Part shown: piece after piece, positions 1 through 5,518 of the stretch
Position numbering within the stretch: the stretch's first letter is position 1
Layout: every line of letters starts with the position of its first letter
Assembly (NCBI GenBank): GCA_036267755.1
Contig: DATAVK010000147.1
Coordinates: 1 to 5,518, forward strand
Length of the DNA stretch: 5,518 nt
Direction: 5' to 3'
Origin: DATAVK01 sp036267755
Lineage (GTDB): Bacteria; Actinomycetota; Actinomycetes; JAFAQI01
The notes under the pieces: generated by a model
Databases searched by the model: none
What the model was told of the DNA's origin: nothing
What the model saw: only the letters and a program-made list of their open reading frames with translations
Made by a program: the position numbers and the translations under genes

Positions 1-61
1 CGTCGGTGGCCGGGTCGAGACCGGTCATCTCGCAGTCGATCCAGACCAGGGCGTCGGTCAC
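1..61 (-). CDS. orn: Oligoribonuclease, N-terminal 20 residues (partial, runs off the left edge)
   Basis: Only the first 20 codons are present. They read from a GTG start into LVWIDCEMTGLDPATD, the highly conserved opening of Orn, a DEDDh-family 3'-5' exoribonuclease. Orn degrades RNA di- to pentamers, and the pGpG produced by c-di-GMP breakdown, in the cytoplasm. The first metal-binding motif DxE is visible as D9 and E11. The remaining acidic residues and catalytic His lie outside the window. The GTG is chosen because it places the WIDCEMTGL core at the family's usual distance from the N-terminus; a short G-run (GGGG, about 4 nt upstream) is a weak ribosome binding site. The gene lies 70 bases downstream of a tRNA-Arg on the same strand, with no obvious terminator between, so shared transcription is possible. 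The family call is firm despite the short length because this N-terminus is so distinctive. Confidence 0.93.
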   Translation of the reverse strand, partial: MTDALVWIDCEMTGLDPATD

Positions 62-131
62 AGCGCCCCGTCGCGGACACCAGCAGGAAACGTCAGCACG
101 CCGCCAGCCTCCCACGACGCGGCGAGCCCAG

Positions 132-204
132 TCCCCCCGGCTGGATTCGAACCAGCGACCTGCGGATTAGAAGTCCGCTGCTCTATCCGCTGAGCTACGA
201 GGGG
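132..204 (-). tRNA. tRNA-Arg, anticodon TCT
   Basis: A complete 73-nt cloverleaf can be folded by eye. The acceptor stem is CCCCTCG with CGGGGGG (seven pairs, one U5-G68 wobble). The D stem is GCTC/GAGC. The anticodon stem is GCGGA/TCCGC around loop CTTCTAA. The variable loop is AGGTC, and the T stem GCTGG/CCAGC encloses TTCGAAT. The anticodon TCT lies at 171-169 and reads the AGA/AGG arginine codons, which should be rare in such a GC-rich genome. The discriminator base is A at 132, and the 3' CCA is not encoded (the bases are CTG), so a nucleotidyltransferase must add it. The first ten bases overlap the 3' end of the upstream membrane protein gene, whose TAG stop is formed by tRNA bases 8-10. 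No integrase or duplicated tRNA tail is visible nearby. Confidence 0.96.
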
Positions 205-668
205 TCGGCGGACCCGGCCGATCGTAGTGAGCGGATCGAGCGCACGGCTACGACGATGAGCAGCGCCTCGATGATCAGCGACGCGATGCCCTTGGGCTCC
301 GACCAGTTGCCCTTGTCGTCGGAGTCGCCCGGCAGGCCGACGGTGCGGCTGAGCACGTAGCCGACGAACGGTCCGACGCCGACGAGCAGCGCGCACCACC
401 AGCTGAACCGCTCGGCGATCCGACTCACCAGCCCGAGCGCGACGGCGATCGCGCCGACCTCAAGCAGCCGGTAGGCCCAGCCCAGCCACTGCGGCGGGGC
501 GGCGAGCGCGGTCACGCCACCCTGATCCATGACGTGTACGACGGCAACGCCAACAGCCAGGGCCGCGGCGACGACGGCCCAGATCAGCGGCTGCTTCGCC
601 GGCCGGACACTAGGCCTTGAGTCCTGCGACTCGCGGGACTGGCGGGACAGGGTTTCGGTGGTCGACAC
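195..668 (-). CDS. Four-helix membrane protein of unknown function, 157 aa
   Basis: I do not recognise the function. From the GTG start the 157-aa product has a hydrophilic Ser/Arg-rich N-terminal tail (residues 1-27), then four likely membrane helices at about 28-47, 62-82, 89-110 and 127-143, and a short basic C-terminus (RSIRSLRS). A loop between helices 3 and 4 carries GLPGDSDDKGNW, followed by SEPKGIASLIIE at the start of helix 4. The density of Gly, Pro, Asp and Trp there suggests a conserved functional element. The start is chosen for a good Shine-Dalgarno sequence (GAGGAG at 679-674, spacing 5); the open frame runs up to 920 but those residues look like read-through of non-coding DNA. 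The stop TAG lies inside the downstream tRNA-Arg gene. The gene is divergent from the thioesterase operon. It is a small integral membrane protein with no visible enzyme motif; transporter, sensor or structural roles cannot be separated. Confidence 0.8.
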   Translation of the reverse strand: MSTTETLSRQSRESQDSRPSVRPAKQPLIWAVVAAALAVGVAVVHVMDQGGVTALAAPPQWLGWAYRLLEVGAIAVALGLVSRIAERFSWWCALLVGVGPFVGYVLSRTVGLPGDSDDKGNWSEPKGIASLIIEALLIVVAVRSIRSLRSAGSADPS

Positions 669-673
669 AACAA

Positions 674-679
674 CTCCTC
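674..679 (-). promoter_or_regulatory. Ribosome binding site of the membrane protein gene
   Basis: GAGGAG on the minus strand sits five bases before the GTG at 668-666. It is the main argument for this GTG over the longer open frame, which has no comparable site. Confidence 0.75.
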
Positions 680-791
680 GCTGGATTTTCGGTCGGTCCG
701 GAGACCTGCTGTCCCTCTGAATCACGGCCCGTGGCGCCGGAGGGTTCGATTTGTCCCGATATTGACTGGGCTCGGGTGACCCTGGCGTGTC

Positions 792-812
792 GTCCCGGCA
801 CGCTTGCGGGAC
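792..812. repeat. Inverted repeat GTCCCG-N9-CGGGAC upstream of the thioesterase gene
   Basis: Two perfect 6-bp arms (792-797 and 807-812) flank nine bases and end 13 bases before the ATG at 826. The spacing suits either a dimeric repressor site, for example of the TetR type common beside fatty-acid genes, or a small hairpin in the 5' leader. No regulator gene is present in the window, so the role is inference. Confidence 0.35.
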
Positions 813-825
813 ACTGGCGCGCACC

Positions 826-1353
826 ATGAGCGACCGTCCGACGATCACGCCCGGCGAGCGGTTCGACGACGTCGACCAGTGGGACGCCCACCGGACCAGC
901 CCGCCGCACCTGTGGCACACGCTCGGCTACCGCCGGCTGTCCTGGGAGCCGGGCGCGACCACCATCGCGTGGGACGCCACCGAGGACTACTGCTTCCCGA
1001 CCGCCAGCGGCCCGATCGTTCAGGGTGGCCTCGTCACCGCCCTGCTCGACGCCGCGATGGGTGGCGCCTGCTGGTCCGTGCTCGACCGGGACCAGGCGTT
1101 CCTCACCGCCGACCTCCGGGTCGAGTTCCTTCGCTCCGCCGGCCCGCGGACGTTGTCGGCCCACGGCTGGGTGGTTCGTCGTACCCGCCGGGTCGTCTTC
1201 TGCGCCGCCGAGATGTACGAGGGTGAGGGACGGGAGACGTTGTTGGCGAGCAGCCGGTGCACTCAGGTCGTGCTCCCGGCCGAAGGCCGAGCCGGCCGCT
1301 ACGACCCGGCCGCCGGGGCCGATGGATCGCCCCCCGACGACGCCCGAGGATGA
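826..1353 (+). CDS. PaaI-type hotdog-fold thioesterase, 175 aa
   Basis: This is a probable acyl-CoA thioesterase of the PaaI/4HBT hotdog superfamily, releasing CoA and free acid in the cytoplasm. The core runs from about residue 45 to 150. The helix motif is IVQGGLVTALLDAAMGG (64-80), where the family usually has HGG followed by a catalytic acidic residue; here Q66 replaces the usual His, and D75 is the likely catalytic acid. LTADLRVEFLR (93-103) is the typical central strand, with T94 in the usual Ser/Thr position. Residues 1-40 form a longer N-terminal extension, and the tail after 152 is Pro/Gly/Asp-rich and probably disordered. ATG 826 is chosen over a GTG at 787 because the intervening stretch includes the inverted repeat and does not look coding; no strong Shine-Dalgarno is present. 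The stop overlaps the start of the kinase gene in ATGA, indicating translational coupling. Substrate unknown. Confidence 0.85.
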   Translation: MSDRPTITPGERFDDVDQWDAHRTSPPHLWHTLGYRRLSWEPGATTIAWDATEDYCFPTASGPIVQGGLVTALLDAAMGGACWSVLDRDQAFLTADLRVEFLRSAGPRTLSAHGWVVRRTRRVVFCAAEMYEGEGRETLLASSRCTQVVLPAEGRAGRYDPAAGADGSPPDDARG

Positions 1354-2435
1354 CCGGCCCGATGTCCGACGACCTCCTCAGCCTCTCCGAGCGAGCGGCA
1401 CCCGCCGCCGACGTCGGCCGGTACCTCGCGGATCGGCTCGGCGACGACGCCTGGCGGTCCTGCACGCTGGACCTGGTCGCCGGCGGTCGCTCCAACCTGA
1501 CCTTCATCGTCCACTCGCCGGCGGGGGACGTCGTGCTGCGCCGACCGCCGCTGTCGTCGGTGCTCCCGACCGCCCACGACATGCGCCGCGAGCACCGCGT
1601 GATGACAGCACTCGGTGAGACCGCCGTACCCGTCCCTCGGACCCTCGCGCTGTGCGAGGACGACGACGTCATCGGCGTGCCGTTCTATGTGATGGACCGG
1701 GTCATCGGGCACGTGGTGCGCGACGAGATGCCGCCCGGCTACGCGACCGACCCCGCGGACCGGCGAGCGATCGGGCACGGCCTCGTGGACGTGCTGGCTG
1801 CGCTGCACGCCGTCGACCCGGCGGTGGTCGGCCTCGCTGACTACGGCCGGCCCGAGGGCTACCTGACCCGTCAGGTCCGCCGCTGGACCCAGCAGTGGGA
1901 GGCGACCCGGCGCGACGACGAGCCGGCCGGGCCCGATCTCGACCGGTTGGCCGGACGCCTGGCCGACGAGCTACCGGCGTCGCCGACCGGCCCGGTCGTC
2001 CACGGCGACTACCGGCTCGACAACGTCATCCTCGACCCCGACGAGCCGGGGCGGATCGCGGCGGTTCTCGACTGGGAGCTCTCGACCCTCGGCGATCCGC
2101 TGGCCGACGTCGGTTTGCTCTACGTCTATTGGCAGGACGCCGACGACAGCTCCGCGCTCCAGGCCGGTGGCCTGCTGCCCTCGGTCACCAAGCTCGAGGG
2201 GTTCCCGACCCGACGGCAGCTGCTCGACCGGTACGCCGAAAGCACGTCGCGCGACCTCTCGGCGCTTCCGTGGTACGTCGGTTTTGCGTGCTTCAAGCTC
2301 GCGGTGATCCTCGCCGGGGTGGCGGCTCGGGGCCGCGCCGGCGCGATGATCGGCGACGGGTTCATCGAGATGGCGGCCCGGATCCCGCCGCTGGTCGAGG
2401 TCGGGCACGCCTCCCTCGATGGCGAGCTGGTCTAG
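1350..2435 (+). CDS. APH-fold phosphotransferase of the ACAD10/11-LvaA type, 361 aa
   Basis: This is a kinase of the aminoglycoside-phosphotransferase fold, in the branch linked to acyl-CoA metabolism rather than drug resistance. VAGGRSNLTF (43-52) is the glycine-rich nucleotide loop. VLRRPP (62-67) is strand 3, followed by the invariant-type Glu E81 in REHRVM. The catalytic loop is HGDYRLDN (218-225, D220 as base, N225 for metal), and the metal-binding segment is LDWELSTLGDP (240-250, D241). The C-terminal part (about 280-361) matches the helical end of this branch. Family knowledge: ACAD10/11 kinase domains and Pseudomonas LvaA phosphorylate 4-hydroxyacyl-CoA substrates before an acyl-CoA dehydrogenase step. 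No dehydrogenase domain is fused here, and none lies in the window. The ATG at 1350 overlaps the thioesterase stop by four bases; ATG 1362 is an alternative, with GAGGA 11 bases upstream. The actual substrate is unproven. Confidence 0.88.
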   Translation: MTGPMSDDLLSLSERAAPAADVGRYLADRLGDDAWRSCTLDLVAGGRSNLTFIVHSPAGDVVLRRPPLSSVLPTAHDMRREHRVMTALGETAVPVPRTLALCEDDDVIGVPFYVMDRVIGHVVRDEMPPGYATDPADRRAIGHGLVDVLAALHAVDPAVVGLADYGRPEGYLTRQVRRWTQQWEATRRDDEPAGPDLDRLAGRLADELPASPTGPVVHGDYRLDNVILDPDEPGRIAAVLDWELSTLGDPLADVGLLYVYWQDADDSSALQAGGLLPSVTKLEGFPTRRQLLDRYAESTSRDLSALPWYVGFACFKLAVILAGVAARGRAGAMIGDGFIEMAARIPPLVEVGHASLDGELV

Positions 2436-3199
2436 AAGCCGCCCATCGTGGTGATGCCGCCGTCGATGACGACGGTCTGGCCGGTGATCCAGCTCGCGTC
2501 GTCGCTGAGCAGGAACCCGGCGAGCTTGGACGTGTCGTCCGGTACGCCGAGCCGCTTCATCGGGTAGCGAGCCGCGAGGCCGGCCTCGTCGTTCTCGTAG
2601 AGCGCCTTCGCGAAGTCGGTCTTGACGACTGCAGGAGCGATGCCATTGACCCGCACCATGGGTCCGAGCTCCTGCGCGAGCTGCCGGGTGAGGTGGATCA
2701 GCGCCGCCTTGCTGGCGTTGTAGGCGCCGATGAACGGACCAGGTACGACGCCGCCGACGCTCGCGACGTTGAGCACCGCCCCGCCGTTGTCCCGCTGCCA
2801 CGCCCGCCAGGCCAGCTGAGTCCAGGCGAGCGCGGAGATGACGTTCACCTCGAAGATCTTGCGGACCGCGCCGAGGTCGGCGTCGACCAACGGGCCGAAG
2901 TGAGGGTTGACCGCGGCGTTGTTGACGAGCAAGTCCAGCCGTCCCCACTGCTCCATGACGAGGTCGACCGTGGCCTGCTGGTGCTCGGCGTCGTCGGCGC
3001 TGCCGCGCGCCGCGATGGCCAGGTCGGCGCCGTCCGGGTCGAGCCGCTCGACGGCGCTGTCGAGCTCGTCCGGCTTGCGCGCCGTGACACACACCCGCGC
3101 TCCGCGGCGGACGAGTTCCTGGGCGATGCCGAAGCCGATGCCGCGGGTCGCCCCGGTCACGATCGCGGTTCGGTCGGTCAGATCTGCTGTCTCGCTCAT
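2432..3199 (-). CDS. Short-chain dehydrogenase/reductase (SDR), 255 aa, classical FabG-like type
   Basis: This is a classical NAD(P)(H)-dependent SDR of normal length. The cofactor loop is TGATRGIG (15-22), NNAA lies at 93-96, and the full catalytic tetrad is visible: N119, S147, Y160 and K164 (YNASK). The C-terminal WITGQTVVIDGG (237-248) is the typical final strand region of FabG-like members. The residues after strand 2 are TARK (39-42) rather than an acidic Asp, and with R19 this favours NADP(H) over NAD(H); that is inference from family rules. Likely substrates are hydroxyacyl/ketoacyl-CoA or related alcohols. ATG 3199 is chosen because residues before it show no SDR character; the Shine-Dalgarno is weak. 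The gene is convergent with the kinase gene, sharing a 4-base CTAG at the stops, and divergent from ssb. It is therefore not in the thioesterase-kinase operon, but its biochemistry fits the same acyl-CoA theme. Confidence 0.9.
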   Translation of the reverse strand: MSETADLTDRTAIVTGATRGIGFGIAQELVRRGARVCVTARKPDELDSAVERLDPDGADLAIAARGSADDAEHQQATVDLVMEQWGRLDLLVNNAAVNPHFGPLVDADLGAVRKIFEVNVISALAWTQLAWRAWQRDNGGAVLNVASVGGVVPGPFIGAYNASKAALIHLTRQLAQELGPMVRVNGIAPAVVKTDFAKALYENDEAGLAARYPMKRLGVPDDTSKLAGFLLSDDASWITGQTVVIDGGITTMGGF

Positions 3200-3333
3200 G
3201 GCGGGGAAGCCTGCCACAGCCCGTCGGTCGCCGGAACCGCACGTCCTTCCACAGCCAGGCGGTTGGTTGCCCGCGTCCACAGCTTGTCCTGGTCCCGAGG
3301 TTCGCGGCGTGCCGGTCCGGCAGGGTGACTCCA

Positions 3334-3347
3334 CCGGCGATCGCCGG
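3334..3347. repeat. Perfect 14-bp palindrome CCGGCGATCGCCGG upstream of ssbB-like gene
   Basis: The sequence equals its own reverse complement over 14 bases, with no loop, and ends 25 bases before the ssb ATG. A loopless palindrome is better suited to a dimeric DNA-binding protein than to an RNA hairpin. GC-rich palindromes of this length are expected about once by chance in a window this size, so position is the main argument. Confidence 0.4.
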
Positions 3348-3362
3348 GCGTGGCCGAGACCT

Positions 3363-3367
3363 GGGAG
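3363..3367 (+). promoter_or_regulatory. Ribosome binding site of the ssbB-like gene
   Basis: GGGAG five bases before ATG 3373 is a good Shine-Dalgarno. It supports this start over a longer reading frame beginning at 3325, which would include the palindrome. Confidence 0.75.
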
Positions 3368-3372
3368 CAGCG

Positions 3373-3852
3373 ATGGACACCTACCTCACCGTGCAAGGCA
3401 ATCTCGTCGCCGATCCGGTGACCCGATCGACGGCGAGCGGAGCCACCGTCGTCTCGTTCCGGATCGCCTCGAGCGGTCGGCGCTTCGACAAGACGACGGG
3501 CGACTTCCGCGATGGCGACCCGATGTACATCTCGGTCTCCTGCTGGCGCGGCCTCGGGACCAACGTGGCCGCCAGCCTGCGCAAGGGCGACAGCATCGTC
3601 GCCCAGGGCCGGCTGACCTTCCGCAGCTATGACGACCGCCAAGGGGTTCGGCGCAGCGTCCACGAGATCGACGCGATCTCGGTCGGACCGGATCTGGCGC
3701 GCTGCCCGGTCGACGTCCGGCGCCCGCAGCGTCCGGCCGAGCCGGCCGTCGACCACCCCCGGCCCGACGACGCAGCAGCCGACGCGGTCGCGCCCGGGCG
3801 ACCCGAGGAACTGGCCGGGTCGCGTACCGAGCGGCAGGAGGTCGCCGCCTGA
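3373..3852 (+). CDS. ssbB: Single-stranded DNA-binding protein, SsbB-like paralogue without acidic tip, 159 aa
   Basis: This protein binds single-stranded DNA through an OB fold, normally as a tetramer. The OB domain covers about residues 1-107: MDTYLTVQGNLVADPVTR opens strand 1, VVSFRIASS is strand 2, YISVSCWRGLGTNVAASLRKGD (52-73, W58 a likely base-stacking residue) follows, then VAQGRLTFRSY and a final HEIDAISVGPDL. The tail (about 110-159) is Pro/Ala/Arg-rich and ends in ERQEVAA. It lacks the DDDIPF-like acidic tip with which the main SSB recruits repair and replication partners. This marks it as an actinobacterial second SSB, of the kind called SsbB in Streptomyces (linked to chromosome segregation in sporulation) and SSBb in mycobacteria. 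The essential SSB should be elsewhere, near ribosomal rpsF/rpsR genes. ettA follows after 35 bases on the same strand, an arrangement I recall from mycobacteria. The paralogue assignment rests on the missing tip and on context. Confidence 0.85.
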   Translation: MDTYLTVQGNLVADPVTRSTASGATVVSFRIASSGRRFDKTTGDFRDGDPMYISVSCWRGLGTNVAASLRKGDSIVAQGRLTFRSYDDRQGVRRSVHEIDAISVGPDLARCPVDVRRPQRPAEPAVDHPRPDDAAADAVAPGRPEELAGSRTERQEVAA

Positions 3853-3875
3853 GCGCCGCGCGGGCCTGCCACCCG

Positions 3876-3881
3876 TAGCCT
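3876..3881 (+). promoter_or_regulatory. Candidate -10 element for a leaderless ettA transcript
   Basis: TAGCCT fits the actinobacterial -10 pattern TANNNT and lies six bases before the GTG at 3888. That spacing would start transcription at, or within a base of, the start codon. No -35 box is evident. The GGAG at 3882-3885 is only two bases from the GTG, too close to work as a normal Shine-Dalgarno, which favours leaderless initiation. Confidence 0.5.
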
Positions 3882-3887
3882 GGAGTT

Positions 3888-5518
<1,631 letters not shown>

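Larger units (their letters stand above)
669..825. promoter_or_regulatory. Divergent intergenic region between the membrane protein gene and the thioesterase operon
   Basis: These 157 bases must hold the promoters of both flanking genes. A relatively AT-rich patch at about 745-766 (TTCGATTTGTCCCGATATTGACT) stands out in the GC-rich surroundings and contains a plus-strand TTGACT (762-767) resembling a -35 box. I could not find a convincing -10 hexamer 16-18 bases downstream, so no promoter is called. Closer to the thioesterase start there is an inverted repeat, listed separately. Confidence 0.4.
3200..3372. promoter_or_regulatory. Divergent intergenic region between the SDR and ssbB-like genes
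   Basis: These 173 bases should carry the promoters of both genes. On the SDR side, minus-strand CAGGCT eight bases before the ATG resembles a -10 box; together with TTCCGG 17 bases further upstream it is only a weak promoter candidate. The region holds three copies of CCACAGC (3214-3220, 3249-3255, 3277-3283), a small palindrome GCCGG-T-CCGGC (3311-3321) and a perfect 14-bp palindrome (3334-3347), the last close to the ssb start. No clear sigma-70 promoter was found for ssb. Confidence 0.45.

Noticed and set aside
132..204. tRNA-Arg as an integration site of a mobile element
   Set aside because: No integrase, no repeated tRNA 3' segment and no compositional break are visible; the flanking genes are ordinary chromosomal genes.
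762..790. Sigma-70 promoter with TTGACT (762-767) for the thioesterase operon
   Set aside because: No acceptable -10 hexamer lies 16-18 bases downstream.
669..920. Extension of the membrane protein by 84 residues upstream of the GTG at 668
   Set aside because: The extra segment crosses the thioesterase start, has no hydrophobic or domain features, and the GTG at 668 has a good ribosome binding site.
1350..2435. Aminoglycoside resistance gene
   Set aside because: The fold is shared, but the LRRPP, HGDYRLDN and DWELSTLGDP motifs and the thioesterase neighbour fit the ACAD10/11-LvaA branch instead.
1895..3328. A long plus-strand open frame (477 codons) running through the kinase gene and antisense to the SDR gene
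   Set aside because: Its product is Arg/Pro/Ala-rich low-complexity sequence, and it covers two genes with complete catalytic motifs. Such frames are common shadows in GC-rich DNA.
1971..3380. A long minus-strand open frame (469 codons) overlapping the SDR gene in another frame and antisense to the kinase gene
   Set aside because: Arg-rich and without domain features; the SDR frame explains the coding signal.
3853..3887. Terminator between ssbB-like gene and ettA (CCGCGCGG at 3856-3863)
   Set aside because: The palindrome has no loop room and no T-run follows, so it is not an intrinsic terminator.

Overview
The window is GC-rich, and GTG starts, GC-biased third codon positions and protein families typical of Actinobacteria point to a high-GC actinomycete. 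The adjacent pair of a second single-stranded DNA-binding protein and the translation factor EttA matches a gene pair I recall from mycobacteria (Rv2478c/Rv2477c). The genus cannot be fixed from this window.

Layout. (1) Positions 1-668, minus strand, in transcription order: a small four-helix membrane protein of unknown function (668-195), a tRNA-Arg with anticodon TCT (204-132) whose first ten bases also encode the end of that protein, and the start of oligoribonuclease orn (61-1), which runs off the left edge. (2) Positions 826-2435, plus strand: a two-gene operon with ATGA overlap, coding for a PaaI/hotdog-type thioesterase and an APH-fold kinase of the ACAD10/11-LvaA type. (3) Positions 2432-3199, minus strand: a short-chain dehydrogenase/reductase (SDR) that meets the kinase gene tail to tail, both stop codons lying in one CTAG. 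(4) Positions 3373-5518, plus strand: an SsbB-like protein without the usual acidic tip, then ettA, which looks leaderless and runs off the right edge about 12-17 codons short of the usual family length.

The outer genes are housekeeping functions: nanoRNA decay, Arg decoding, single-strand binding and energy-gated translation. The inner three (thioesterase, acyl-CoA-linked kinase, SDR) look like an acyl-CoA or hydroxy-acid catabolic insert. The most interesting hypothesis is that they act together on hydroxyacyl-CoA substrates, as LvaA-type kinases and their partner reductases do. No mobile element, CRISPR array or clearly new system is visible. No gene-free stretch exceeds 300 bases; the two divergent intergenic regions (669-825 and 3200-3372) hold palindromes and a repeated short motif that may be regulatory.
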